Source: an uncultured Muribaculaceae bacterium (lineage in GTDB: Bacteria > Bacteroidota > Bacteroidia > Bacteroidales > Muribaculaceae). Taken from it: a stretch of 64,000 bases of DNA. This document shows positions 25,370-33,957 of the stretch, one piece after another. The translations under genes were made by a program, and so were the position numbers. The stretch lies in assembly GCA_910586995.1 (NCBI GenBank), contig CAJUKZ010000001.1:434001-498000 (forward strand). The letters run 5' to 3'. Each line of letters begins with the position of its first letter. Within the stretch, counting starts at the first letter, position 1. A model generated the notes under the pieces. It saw nothing but the letters and a program-made list of their open reading frames with translations. It was not told where the DNA came from and ran no database searches.

Positions 25370-25546
25370 ATTCAGTATGCCTCAGGCAAGTTTGCGATTG
25401 CTTTTCATTGAAATCCGGCATCAAATTTACGAATAATTTCGCCAACTGCCGCACAAAAATCCACTATTGTGTTGCACGCAGACAATAATTATGCAAAAAA
25501 AGCACAAACAACTGTGTCAGGATTTTAAAAAAAAGAATTTATTTGC

Positions 25547-25554
25547 TAACTTTG
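25547..25554 (+). promoter_or_regulatory. putative -7 element of eno
   Basis: TAACTTTG matches TAnnTTTG and lies about 65 nt before the eno start codon. There is no clear TTTG at the -33 position; the region upstream is A/T-rich instead. Confidence 0.5.
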
Positions 25555-25618
25555 TCCGCTGATAGGCATACTATGTAAACAAAACTGACAAACCCCAAAA
25601 TATTAAGTAATTAGAATT

Positions 25619-26908
25619 ATGAAAATCGAAAAAATCATCGGTCGTGAGGTACTCGACAGCCGCGGTAACCCCACCGTAGAAGTAGACGTAATCCTCGAAT
25701 CAGGCGCACGTGGTCGTGCATCAGTTCCCTCTGGCGCATCTACAGGCGTAAACGAAGCTCTCGAGCTCCGCGACGGCGACAAGAGCCGCTACATGGGCAA
25801 GGGTGTGACCAAGGCTGTTGCAAATGTCAACGGTCCTATCGCTGACGCTCTCGTTGGAATGAGCGCCCTCGACCAGATTGCCATCGACGAGAAGATGCTT
25901 GCCCTCGACGGTACAGACACCAAGTCGAACCTCGGTGCAAATGCTATCCTCGGTGTTTCGCTTGCAGTTGCCAAGGCAGCAGCAGACTACCTCGATCAGC
26001 CCCTCTATAAGTACATCGGTGGTGTGAACGCATACGTTCTTCCCGTGCCCATGATGAACATCATCAATGGTGGTGCTCACTCCGACGCTCCTATCGCATT
26101 CCAGGAATTCATGATCCGTCCTATCGGCGCTACTTCTTTCAAGGAAGGCATCCGCATGGGTACTGAAGTATTCCACAACCTCAAGAAAGTGCTCCATGAC
26201 CGCAACCTCTCCACTGCAGTTGGCGACGAAGGTGGTTTCGCTCCCGCTCTCGACGGCACAGAGGACGCTCTCAACGTGATCATGCAGGCTATCGAGAAGG
26301 CCGGCTACAAGCCCGGTGTTGACGTTACTATCGGTCTTGACTGCGCTTCTTCCGAGTTCTACAAGGATGGTATCTACGATTACACCTGGAAGCAGGAGAA
26401 CGGAGCTAAGTACACCTCGCAGCAGCAGGCTGAATACCTCAAGCAGCTCGTTGACGAATATCCTATCGACTCTATCGAGGACGGTATGGCAGAAAACGAC
26501 TGGGAAGGCTGGAAGATCCTCACAGATCTTATCGGCGACCGTTGCCAGCTTGTTGGTGATGACCTGTTCGTTACCAATGTGAAGTATCTCCAGCGCGGTA
26601 TCAACGAAGGTTGCGCTAACTCAATCCTCGTTAAGGTTAACCAGATCGGTTCTCTCACCGAGACACTCCGTGCAGTTGAACTCGCTCAGCGCAATGGCTA
26701 CACCGCAGTTATCTCTCACCGTTCAGGCGAGACAGAAGACGCTACAATCGCCGACATCGCTGTTGCTACCAACGCCGGACAGATCAAGACCGGTTCTGCA
26801 AGCCGCTCCGACCGTATGGCTAAGTACAACCAGCTCCTCCGCATCGAGGAAGAACTCGGTGCAGCTGCTGTATATGGCTACGGCAAGAAGACCAAGATGT
26901 GCAAGTAA
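25619..26908 (+). CDS. eno: enolase
   Basis: Glycolytic enzyme interconverting 2-phosphoglycerate and phosphoenolpyruvate; cytosolic, Mg-dependent. The 429-residue chain shows SRGNPTVEVDV, GANAILGVSLAVAKA, the metal and active-site segments VGDEGGFAP, IGLDCASSEF, SIEDGMAENDWEGW and VGDDLFVTN, and the catalytic-lysine signature ILVKVNQIGSLTET, then SHRSGETEDATIADI. Codon use is strikingly uniform (mostly ATC, CTC, GGT, AAG), as expected for a highly expressed gene. Monocistronic, with its own promoter box and terminator. Confidence 0.99.
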   Translation: MKIEKIIGREVLDSRGNPTVEVDVILESGARGRASVPSGASTGVNEALELRDGDKSRYMGKGVTKAVANVNGPIADALVGMSALDQIAIDEKMLALDGTDTKSNLGANAILGVSLAVAKAAADYLDQPLYKYIGGVNAYVLPVPMMNIINGGAHSDAPIAFQEFMIRPIGATSFKEGIRMGTEVFHNLKKVLHDRNLSTAVGDEGGFAPALDGTEDALNVIMQAIEKAGYKPGVDVTIGLDCASSEFYKDGIYDYTWKQENGAKYTSQQQAEYLKQLVDEYPIDSIEDGMAENDWEGWKILTDLIGDRCQLVGDDLFVTNVKYLQRGINEGCANSILVKVNQIGSLTETLRAVELAQRNGYTAVISHRSGETEDATIADIAVATNAGQIKTGSASRSDRMAKYNQLLRIEEELGAAAVYGYGKKTKMCK

Positions 26909-26934
26909 TCGGATACTAAGATCTGATAACTTAT

Positions 26935-26985
26935 AAAAAATGAAAGCCTCCGCAGGTTCAGTCTTGCGGAGGCTTTCTATGTTTC
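26935..26985. terminator. bidirectional terminator between eno and the DUF4252 gene
   Basis: Perfect 13-bp stem GAAAGCCTCCGCA (26942-26954) with TGCGGAGGCTTTC (26965-26977). An A run precedes it, serving as a T run for the minus strand; a weaker T-rich stretch follows. Confidence 0.85.
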
Positions 26986-26996
26986 TACTCTTTTAA

Positions 26997-27464
26997 TCAG
27001 TTAGTATATAGTGTGGTTATTGCTTTCAGATCCATTTTTCCGCCAAAATTCATTATAGTAACCGTCTTGTTTCCGGTTATGAACATGACTATCTGAGAGA
27101 ACATACCGGATTCACCGGGATAAGGACGTCCATATATGGCCACAGCGCCGGAATCATCTTCTTTGGTACTTACGATCAGATCAAGGTCCGAATCCTGTAT
27201 TATCCTGAATCCATCGGTACGCATGGTATGTACTGAAGCCTTGTCAGATGATGAGTATATGGCCACGTAGTCGATGCCTTTGATTAACTCTATAGTCGCG
27301 GAATCTGACTGTGCGAATGCTGACTCTATCATAGCCTTGCCTATATAGACACTTTCAATATCCTTGTTATGGCTAAAGGCAGAGAACATATTTACTCCGC
27401 TTGTGTCTGCGGCAGCCGACAGGAAAATAGTCGTAATAAGTGAAAGAATTAGTAATCGTTTCAT
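26997..27464 (-). CDS. DUF4252 family exported protein
   Basis: Protein of 155 residues from the preferred start (MKRLLILSLITTIFLSAAAD), which gives a clean signal peptide; the frame runs 30 codons further upstream but overlaps the preceding gene. The mature part (VYIGKAMIESAF, IKGIDYVAIYSS, DSDLDLIVSTKEDDSGAVAIYG, KTVTIMNFGGKMDLKAI) fits DUF4252, a Bacteroidetes family often found with ECF sigma and anti-sigma genes. Function unknown. It ends the sigma/anti-sigma operon and is likely part of that regulon. Confidence 0.78.
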   Translation of the reverse strand: MKRLLILSLITTIFLSAAADTSGVNMFSAFSHNKDIESVYIGKAMIESAFAQSDSATIELIKGIDYVAIYSSSDKASVHTMRTDGFRIIQDSDLDLIVSTKEDDSGAVAIYGRPYPGESGMFSQIVMFITGNKTVTIMNFGGKMDLKAITTLYTN

Positions 27465-27501
27465 CTGTATGGTCGTTTTTTGGGGGGGATATGTGTTGGT
27501 G

Positions 27502-28209
27502 TTAATGATTTTCTGTAAGTAGCATTTCCACCTCATCCATCTGCCTGCCGGCATAGATGATTCCTGACCGTGAGATTTTTCCTGAGGCGGCTATGATATT
27601 GAGGGCGCGTGTCACCACTTTCTCGGCCTTTTCCGGAGAAGTGATTTCTACGGTGTAGGTCTTCTGGGGCGTGGCGGGTTCTGCTGAGGCTTGCGCTATT
27701 CCGGTTCTTGCAGTCTGCTTCTTAGGATGGCGGAAATGTACCTGTTCCGGAGCGGAATTTGTTTGCGGGGCGATAGGTACTGTGTCGGCCGGTGGTGTCA
27801 CGGCTTCTATGTCCTGCTCAACCGGAGTCTCCAACGCCACTATCGGTAGATTCTCCGGTGTGTAGTCGTAGCGTACGGCAGGTATAGTCAGCAGAAGCGC
27901 CACCGCTGCTGCGGCTGCTGCAGAGAGCATCCACCACAACTTAGGCTTTCTGCGACGGGCCATGTCGTGCTTGTCTACCGCATCCATGATATCCACAGCA
28001 AGCGATTCCGGCGGTGCAACTGTCGTTGTACCGGAGTGCAATGTACCGAACATCAGTGCATCCGCCTTCATGTCGTCGGGCAGGGATTCTCTATCCGTTG
28101 AGTTGAAGAACTCCTGCAACTCGCGCATGCCGGAGTCTGAGACAGTGCCGTCGTAGTACTGTCCGAGCAGATTGCGGATACGTTGGATGTATGTTTGCGA
28201 TTCGGTCAT
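27502..28209 (-). CDS. putative anti-sigma factor (single-pass membrane protein)
   Basis: Protein of 235 residues with a cytosolic N-terminal helical region (1-95; YIQRIRNLLGQYYDGTVSDSGMRELQEFF), one transmembrane helix (about 97-120, LWWMLSAAAAAAVALLLTIPAV) and a Pro/Thr-rich periplasmic region ending in a small domain (YTVEITSPEKAEKVVTRALNII). The layout and the position 14 nt after an ECF sigma gene fit a membrane anti-sigma factor. I see no zinc-finger anti-sigma HxxxCxxC motif, so the assignment rests on context and topology. Confidence 0.65.
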   Translation of the reverse strand: MTESQTYIQRIRNLLGQYYDGTVSDSGMRELQEFFNSTDRESLPDDMKADALMFGTLHSGTTTVAPPESLAVDIMDAVDKHDMARRRKPKLWWMLSAAAAAAVALLLTIPAVRYDYTPENLPIVALETPVEQDIEAVTPPADTVPIAPQTNSAPEQVHFRHPKKQTARTGIAQASAEPATPQKTYTVEITSPEKAEKVVTRALNIIAASGKISRSGIIYAGRQMDEVEMLLTENH

Positions 28210-28223
28210 TTGCTATATGTATT

Positions 28224-28775
28224 CTATTGTATATGGTTCCTGAATAGTTCTCTCAGTTTTCTGCGTCCGCGGGATAGCAGTGTGCGGACGTTCTCGGGGC
28301 TTAGTCCGGTGATCTGGCGTATTTCTTCGTTCGAGCAACCGTCATAGGCGTTGAGGCGTATCACCGTCTGCTGATCCTCCGGCAGCGACTCTATGAACTT
28401 CTCAACTACCCTGAGGCTTTCGGACTGTTCGATGCGTTCCTGAGGACTCGCCTGAGCTTCCTTAAGATCGGTGTGTATGTCGAGAGGTTCGCTGTATCTT
28501 GCCGTGCGACGCCTTTTGCAGTCGATGCTCTGATTCCTGACGGCAGTCATGCAGTATGAACGTATGTTGCGCATATTCGCGAGCTCATATCTGTTGTCCC
28601 ACAATCTTATGAACACCTCCTGCACTATATCGGAGGCTTCGTCGGAATCGTGGACGGCCGAATACGCCAGCCGCCACATGTCGCCCGAGCATGCATCTAC
28701 AATCTTTTTGAACTCATGTCTCTCCACAATCAGCGCATCGGGTGTAATAGCGCCCTGCCGCGCACACCGGCTCAA
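28224..28775 (-). CDS. ECF-type RNA polymerase sigma factor
   Basis: Sigma-70 family factor of about 183 residues with region 2 (DMWRLAYSAVHDSDEASDIVQEVFIRLWDNR, near 35-65) and region 4 with helix-turn-helix (CSNEEIRQITGLSPENVRTLLSRGRRKLRELF, near 147-178). It directs polymerase to a small regulon, probably controlled by the membrane protein encoded next. No ATG exists in this frame: the longest start is TTG at 28775, and a GTG at 28727 (VERHEFKKIV) is an equally good candidate; an in-frame TGA lies shortly upstream of the TTG. Confidence 0.88.
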   Translation of the reverse strand: MSRCARQGAITPDALIVERHEFKKIVDACSGDMWRLAYSAVHDSDEASDIVQEVFIRLWDNRYELANMRNIRSYCMTAVRNQSIDCKRRRTARYSEPLDIHTDLKEAQASPQERIEQSESLRVVEKFIESLPEDQQTVIRLNAYDGCSNEEIRQITGLSPENVRTLLSRGRRKLRELFRNHIQ

Positions 28776-28911
28776 CGGTATGCGCGACAGGTGCGGAGTT
28801 CATCATTTCAGTCAATTGTCTCATGCATTCAGTCTGGTTGTCTGTACATAAGACGTATGCATTCCTGATTTGTTACACTTTAGATGCAAAAAAATCGTAT
28901 GGATGTTTATT

Positions 28912-29607
28912 TTATTCGCCTCCGTCCGAGTATCTGTGCAGCAGGTTGACCAGTTCGCGCCTCGATACCACCTTTATCTCGTTTGCCGAATAGGTGATCA
29001 TGCCTTTTTGAGCCATGTTGTCCAATGCTGCTATGAAGCTCGACCGCTGGACACCGAAGAATGAATATAGATCGCGCTGCCGGCATGTGAGCACTATGTC
29101 TTTTCCGGCCGGCTGTGTCAGTGATGTGATCCACAAGGCTATGCGCTCCTCGATAGATCCGGTGGTGAGGGCCAGGATGCCTACCACTGACTTCTGTGCG
29201 TTCATCGACAGTATGTTCAGGAAGTTGAGCATGAATATGGGATCGGACGACAGGATCTTCAGGTAGTCGTTTTTTGAGATCTGGAGTATGCCTGCGGTTT
29301 CCTCGGCAGTTACGGTATTCGGATAGTTGGTAACTCTGCCGAACAGGAAGTCAGGAGCTATGACATTCGAGCGGTCAAGAGTCTGCGACACCCTGAAGCG
29401 CCCGTCGGAGTTCACCACAGTGCATCGGACGCTGCCCGATATGATGAACATGACATGCGTGCACGGATCACCGGCTTTCACGATTGTTTCTCCCGGCGTA
29501 TATTTCAGGAAGTGGAATTTCGAGACTTCCACCACTCTCTCTATTTTCTCTCTTGAGACGCCGCGGAAGAATGGCAGGCTCAGGAGCAGGTCAAACATAC
29601 TGTTCAT
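28912..29607 (-). CDS. Crp/Fnr family transcriptional regulator
   Basis: Regulator of 231 residues. Residues 10-130 form a cyclic-nucleotide-binding-type beta-roll (FFRGVSREKIERVV, GETIVKAGDPCTHVMFIISGSVRC). After a long helix, the C-terminal winged helix reads CRQRDLYSFFGVQRSSFIAALDNMAQKGMI. There is no N-terminal Fnr-type cysteine cluster, so it probably senses a small ligand rather than oxygen. The ligand and targets are unknown; it follows the acetyltransferase gene by 60 nt and may belong to that transcript. Confidence 0.88.
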   Translation of the reverse strand: MNSMFDLLLSLPFFRGVSREKIERVVEVSKFHFLKYTPGETIVKAGDPCTHVMFIISGSVRCTVVNSDGRFRVSQTLDRSNVIAPDFLFGRVTNYPNTVTAEETAGILQISKNDYLKILSSDPIFMLNFLNILSMNAQKSVVGILALTTGSIEERIALWITSLTQPAGKDIVLTCRQRDLYSFFGVQRSSFIAALDNMAQKGMITYSANEIKVVSRRELVNLLHRYSDGGE

Positions 29608-29667
29608 AATGGTAGTTGTGTACTCTTTGTCTATTAAACAATCTGTGTGCGCCCTAAGTTTGTGGTT

Positions 29668-30615
29668 CTATATGGTGAAAGTAGGTTTGAGAGAGAGATG
29701 GCAACCCATCGACGTCTTGAAGGCACACAGTCCGTAGGCCGGGATGCCGTTTTCAGACGAAGGGCCAAGATCAATCACCGATGCTTTACCGATGTCGAGC
29801 AGGTGTGTCGCCAATCTGTGGAAAAGCAGACGCATCGGATGCATGTGCGACCACTGTGGCAGATCGCCCCAGTACACAGGTTGATATACATTGTCGGAGG
29901 AGTAGTAGCCTATCTGTGCGGCGGCGTCTTCTCCGTCGCAGGTGATAACCGACAGAAGCCCGCCTGTCATCATAAATGTGTCGGTAAGCTGGTCGAGCGA
30001 CATTTTCACCGGATAGCCTTTATCGGAATGGTTGGCTTCTATGATCCTGTAGACCCGCTCTATCTGGTTGCGGTCTGCGGAATCGGGTATTTCGTAAACC
30101 ATACGGTCTGAATTTATGGCTCTGCGCAGTTCCTGACGTGCGGTGCGCGACGGTGGTGTTGCCGGATCAGCAGCACGCTCCACTTCACAGTGGTAATTAT
30201 AGTCGGCGTGCCTCAGTGTGCCTCCGGCAGTAAGTATGGCCGCTTTCAATGCGGGCAGAAAATCGGGTGCATAGAAATCGGGGGGCAAAGTAAGGTGCAT
30301 GTTTCCTCCTGCATATGAGTGAAGGCTGCGCATGCATTCCACAAGAACCTCCACAGGCAAGACTGTGTTTGCCGACGGACAGGAATATGGTGCTGAAAAC
30401 GGTGCGAGAATCTGTCCGTCGCGGCGGCCGGCTATCCATCCCATGACCGGGTTGCCGCTGCTGTCGAAGAAAACAAGGTGCAGCGTCTCCTCTGCCCGTG
30501 CTGAGTTCAGTGTTGCGAAGTCCACGGAGTCGAATACGCTCACTGTATGCGGAAACATACGGGTGTATTCGCCGGAATCTACGTTGCGTATAGTTATCTT
30601 ACCCAGGCTTGTCAT
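29668..30615 (-). CDS. GNAT/FemAB-like acyltransferase
   Basis: Protein of 315 residues with two halves resembling GNAT folds. The C-terminal half (HLVFFDSSGNPVMGW earlier; then YRIIEANHSDKGYPVKMSLDQL, VITCDGEDAAAQIGYYSSDNVYQPVYWG, LLFHRLATHLLDIGKASVIDLGPSS) looks like the FemAB-type acetyltransferase region. Acceptor unknown; relatives modify amino sugars, peptidoglycan precursors or lipids. The start overlaps the end of the tsaC-like gene by 4 nt (ATGA), so the genes are translationally coupled. Confidence 0.65.
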   Translation of the reverse strand: MTSLGKITIRNVDSGEYTRMFPHTVSVFDSVDFATLNSARAEETLHLVFFDSSGNPVMGWIAGRRDGQILAPFSAPYSCPSANTVLPVEVLVECMRSLHSYAGGNMHLTLPPDFYAPDFLPALKAAILTAGGTLRHADYNYHCEVERAADPATPPSRTARQELRRAINSDRMVYEIPDSADRNQIERVYRIIEANHSDKGYPVKMSLDQLTDTFMMTGGLLSVITCDGEDAAAQIGYYSSDNVYQPVYWGDLPQWSHMHPMRLLFHRLATHLLDIGKASVIDLGPSSENGIPAYGLCAFKTSMGCHLSLKPTFTI

Positions 30616-31226
30616 TCTTCAAAAATGCCTTTCCCTTGGCGCAGTATGACGGGATTGTTGCTGTCTGTCAGGTCCACTATGGTGGATGGTATGCATTCTC
30701 CGGCGCCGCCATCGGCCATTATGTCGGCCGTGCCTTCATAGCGCGAAGCGATTGACATAGGTTCTTCTATATCGCCTGCTTCGAGTCCGTCGGTCGCAAT
30801 GGATGTAGCCATAAGCGGTCTGTCGAGCGAGTTCGCTATTTCACGGGCAATGGCATTGTCCGGCACACGTATGCCCACTGTGCGCCGTCCTCTGAAAGCT
30901 TTCGGAAGCGAAGAAGATGCCGGCAGTATGAATGTGAACGGTCCCGGAAGGTATTTACGCAGGATGGAGAATGCCTTGTTGTCGATATGCGCGTATCCGG
31001 ATGCCTGTGAGATATCGGAGCAGACTATTGACAGCAGATGTTTGGCAGGGTTGATGGATTTCGCCTTGCACAGACGTTCGATTGCACGATTGTCCAGACA
31101 GTCGCAGCCGAGGGCGTAGAGCGAGTCGGTAGGGAAGATGATGCATCCTCCGTTGTCGATAGTCGAAGTTATCTCGTCGATGTACGGTCTGTTGATGTTG
31201 GAGGGATAGAGTCGCAGTGTTTTCAT
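30612..31226 (-). CDS. tsaC: L-threonylcarbamoyladenylate synthase (Sua5/YrdC/TsaC)
   Basis: Enzyme that makes threonylcarbamoyl-AMP from threonine, bicarbonate and ATP for the universal t6A37 modification of ANN-decoding tRNAs. The 204-residue single YrdC domain shows CIIFPTDSLYALGCD, CKAKSINPAKHLLSIVCSD, LPGPFTFILPAS and RGRRTVGIRVPDN. The C-terminal Sua5 domain is absent, so this is the short form. It overlaps the B3/B4 gene upstream and the acetyltransferase downstream by 4 nt each. Confidence 0.9.
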   Translation of the reverse strand: MKTLRLYPSNINRPYIDEITSTIDNGGCIIFPTDSLYALGCDCLDNRAIERLCKAKSINPAKHLLSIVCSDISQASGYAHIDNKAFSILRKYLPGPFTFILPASSSLPKAFRGRRTVGIRVPDNAIAREIANSLDRPLMATSIATDGLEAGDIEEPMSIASRYEGTADIMADGGAGECIPSTIVDLTDSNNPVILRQGKGIFEE

Positions 31227-31891
31227 GGGGTGAAGGTTCGTACAGTTATGTTTGAGGCATCTGCAAACGTATGCAGAAGCCTGGTACTTAGTTCTATTGT
31301 CTCGTCCTCAGGAGTTTCGGTGGCGTACATGTTGACGATCATCAGCAGCCGGCGTGTGTCCTCGCTGATCTTCGTGCGTTCGTTGTCGCTTGTGGGCGTG
31401 CCTATCCCACCGGCTGAGTCGCGGTAGACGGGCAGTCCTTCTATGTTGAGCATTCCGCGTCCGATGCCTTCGAAGGGTTCTCCGGCTTGTCCTCGTCCCA
31501 GACGCAGCACTTTGCCTTCGACACGGTCTGCGTCGAAGCCTCCGATGGAATATCCGGTGTACATGGATATATAGTTGATTATATCTACCAACGACGTTAT
31601 GCGGTAAAGTTCCATTCCTTTCACAGCCCTGCGGCACAGGGCCTCGGCCGATGGTCTGTAGCGGTTTGGCTCTTTTCCCAAGGCTTTGTATGCCGCGCGT
31701 GTGGCCGCTATTGCCGGACGGCGGTTTACCATCCCGAGCGCGTAACGGCTGCGGATGTCTGCGGCCAGATCTCCGAGCAAGTTCCAAAATTCGTCAGGAG
31801 TATGGCTGTTGCGCACATTGGCCTCCAGAACGATGACACGCAGCCCGGGGGCGGCGCGGCGTATTTCTTCGTCGAATTCTATCTCTATCAT
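31223..31891 (-). CDS. stand-alone B3/B4 tRNA-binding domain protein
   Basis: A 222-residue protein consisting mainly of a B3/B4 domain, the fold that in phenylalanyl-tRNA synthetase beta edits mischarged tRNA. Signature parts: RRPAIAATRAAYKALGKEPNRYRPSAEALCRRAVKG, LVDIINYISMYTGYSIGGFD, LRLGRGQAGEPFEGIGRG and GIGTPTSDNERTKIS. Free-standing versions are common and uncharacterised; a trans-editing or aminoacyl-tRNA hydrolase role is an inference. I chose MIEIEFDEEI at 31891 over the 23-codon upstream extension because it matches the domain start. Overlaps tsaC by 4 nt; 78 nt after lutC. Confidence 0.8.
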   Translation of the reverse strand: MIEIEFDEEIRRAAPGLRVIVLEANVRNSHTPDEFWNLLGDLAADIRSRYALGMVNRRPAIAATRAAYKALGKEPNRYRPSAEALCRRAVKGMELYRITSLVDIINYISMYTGYSIGGFDADRVEGKVLRLGRGQAGEPFEGIGRGMLNIEGLPVYRDSAGGIGTPTSDNERTKISEDTRRLLMIVNMYATETPEDETIELSTRLLHTFADASNITVRTFTP

Positions 31892-31969
31892 GGGAGCTTG
31901 TTTTTTCAAAAACCTAAAGGCTTGAAATGCAAAATTATGCAACAAATCCCAATTATGCAACCTCCAGAC

Positions 31970-32575
31970 TCAGTAAAGCACTACGGTAAGGGATATTTCG
32001 CCCTGTGCGCCGGTGATGTGCACGGCCTCGATGTCGGCAGTGGCACTCGGGCCGGTGAAGAACGCCCCGTATTGTGCTGATCCTGGTTTTATCGTAGAGT
32101 AGGCGCGGTGCATGTCGGGCAATATGCGGCTATGGTCCAGAAGCAGATACAGATCGGTGGACAGCAGCGCGCATGCGGCCAGGCCAAGCGACCTGTCTGT
32201 GACCCATACAGATCCGGTCTCTCCTACGCCATATTCTCCTTCTGCCACGCAGATCTCTACTTCCGAGGCCTTGTGAGGATCTGCGTCAGCTTCTTCGTGG
32301 TCTACATTGCCATGGTATCCACTTATGGCGGAATATACCTTTTTGGATTGTTTGTCTATATGGCTTTCAAGCCAGGAGATGGCCTCGTCGCGTGAGGTTG
32401 TGGATACTATCTGTCCGTCGAAACTGAGTAGTTTCTGCCTGAAATTGTCGGAAGGGTCGCCCGGAACGGTGAACATCGGCACGTCGGGTAGCGGGCACGC
32501 CTGTGGCCTGCCTTCACGGATGCGGGCAAGAATGCTGTCGCGTGATGAGGCCTGTCTTGAAGGTGAATCGTTCAT
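31970..32575 (-). CDS. lutC: LUD-domain protein, lactate utilisation protein C type
   Basis: Third part of the LutABC-type oxidase of L-lactate. The 201-residue protein has an LUD domain (SILARIREGRPQ; VCVAEGEYGVGETGSVWVTDRS; CALLSTDLYLLLDHSRILPDM; FFTGPSATADIEAVHITGAQGE). The ATG at 32575 is preferred because it overlaps the lutB stop in an ATGA and matches family length; the longer open frame would run inside lutB. Substrate may be lactate or another 2-hydroxy acid. Confidence 0.88.
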   Translation of the reverse strand: MNDSPSRQASSRDSILARIREGRPQACPLPDVPMFTVPGDPSDNFRQKLLSFDGQIVSTTSRDEAISWLESHIDKQSKKVYSAISGYHGNVDHEEADADPHKASEVEICVAEGEYGVGETGSVWVTDRSLGLAACALLSTDLYLLLDHSRILPDMHRAYSTIKPGSAQYGAFFTGPSATADIEAVHITGAQGEISLTVVLY

Positions 32576-33957
32576 TGTTTCTTGCCGGGTTTTATATTTT
32601 TTTCGTAATATTGTCTGAATGTCTGTGCCGGAGGTTCCGGGTTGGTATGCTCCCTGGCCCACGGATTCAGCTGTGATTCCGTGAGTCCCTGAGGCAGGTT
32701 TCTGAGCGCCCATAGTCCGAGTTTCTCTGCTTTTGCAAGGTTGGAGGCATCTTTGAGCACCATTCCTGCGGCAGACATCTCCATGTCGTGTATGAGCATT
32801 GAATTCCCGGATTCCACCACTTTGTTCCTCCAGTAGAATATGATTTCGGGCAGTGGTACTCTCACGGGGCATACCGCTCCGCATGATCCGCAGTGGGTGC
32901 ATGAGTATGGCAGCCGGGCATACCGGTCAAGATCGTAGCTCGGTTCGAGGGCGATGCCTATCGGTCCCATGTAGGGCGCATCATAGCTTAGTCCGGAAGT
33001 GCGCCGGAACACCGGACATGTATTCATGCAGGCTCCGCATCGTATGCATTTCAGCGCTTCCCGATAGTCCGGCGACGAGAGCCTTGCTGAACGGCCGTTG
33101 TCCACTATCACTATGTGCATTTCCTGTCCTTTACGAGGCCCGTGATAGTGCGATGTGTATTGTGTGATGTCGAATCCTAAAGCGTTGCGCGACAGCATAC
33201 GTACCATCAGTGCCACATCAGACATGCGTGGCACAATCTTTTCGAGTCCCATCGACGCTATGTACAGCGGCGGCACGTTGGCGCTTATGTCTGCATTGCC
33301 TTCATTGGTGCACACCACTATACCGCCGGTCTCGGCTACAGCGAAGTTGACACCGCTCATGCCGGCATCGGCATGCTTGTATTTCTCGCGCATATGGGCG
33401 CGCATCACTGAGTTCAGGTAATGTGGGTCGTCATTGGATGGGTCGCTTCCGAGTGTTCTGGCAAACAGGGCTGCCACATCGGTGCGCAACTTATGGATGG
33501 CCGGCATCACGATGTGCGACGGACGCTGTTGGTCGAGTTGCTGTATGCGTTCGCCAAGGTCGGCTTCATAGACCTCTATGCCATGTTCGCCAAGATATTC
33601 GCGCATACCGCATTCGTCCATAAGCATGGATTTTCCTTTGGTCACAGTCTTCACTCCATGTGCACTAAGTATGTCGAGCACTATAGAGTTGTGTTCTGCG
33701 GCATCTGCTGCCCAATGCACATGTATGCCGTTGGCAGTGGCGTTGCGTTCGAATTCTTCAAGATATTCATCAAGCCTCGAGAGTGTATGCCGTTTGATAT
33801 CGGATGCGAGGGTACGCATCTCCTCCCACTCGGGGATTGCCGAGGTAACATTATCGCGTCGCATTCGGGCCGCCCACAGGCATCTGTCGTGGCTCTCGCG
33901 GTGGGCTGTGTCTTTTATAAAAGCTTCTCCGAGCTTTACTTGATTGACTTGTCTCAT
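32572..33957 (-). CDS. lutB: iron-sulfur LUD-domain protein, lactate utilisation protein B type
   Basis: Electron-transfer subunit of the LutABC complex. From the start at 33957 (MRQVNQVKLGEAF) it has 461 residues: an LUD domain (KTVTKGKSMLMDECGMREYL; GMSGVNFAVAETGGIVVCTNEGNAD), then two 4Fe-4S binding motifs, CIRCGACMNTCPVFRRT and CTHCGSCGAVCPVRVPLPE, and a helical C-terminus. The frame stays open 72 codons further, but that part lies inside lutA and is unlike the family. Overlaps lutA and lutC by 4 nt on each side. Confidence 0.93.
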   Translation of the reverse strand: MRQVNQVKLGEAFIKDTAHRESHDRCLWAARMRRDNVTSAIPEWEEMRTLASDIKRHTLSRLDEYLEEFERNATANGIHVHWAADAAEHNSIVLDILSAHGVKTVTKGKSMLMDECGMREYLGEHGIEVYEADLGERIQQLDQQRPSHIVMPAIHKLRTDVAALFARTLGSDPSNDDPHYLNSVMRAHMREKYKHADAGMSGVNFAVAETGGIVVCTNEGNADISANVPPLYIASMGLEKIVPRMSDVALMVRMLSRNALGFDITQYTSHYHGPRKGQEMHIVIVDNGRSARLSSPDYREALKCIRCGACMNTCPVFRRTSGLSYDAPYMGPIGIALEPSYDLDRYARLPYSCTHCGSCGAVCPVRVPLPEIIFYWRNKVVESGNSMLIHDMEMSAAGMVLKDASNLAKAEKLGLWALRNLPQGLTESQLNPWAREHTNPEPPAQTFRQYYEKNIKPGKKQ

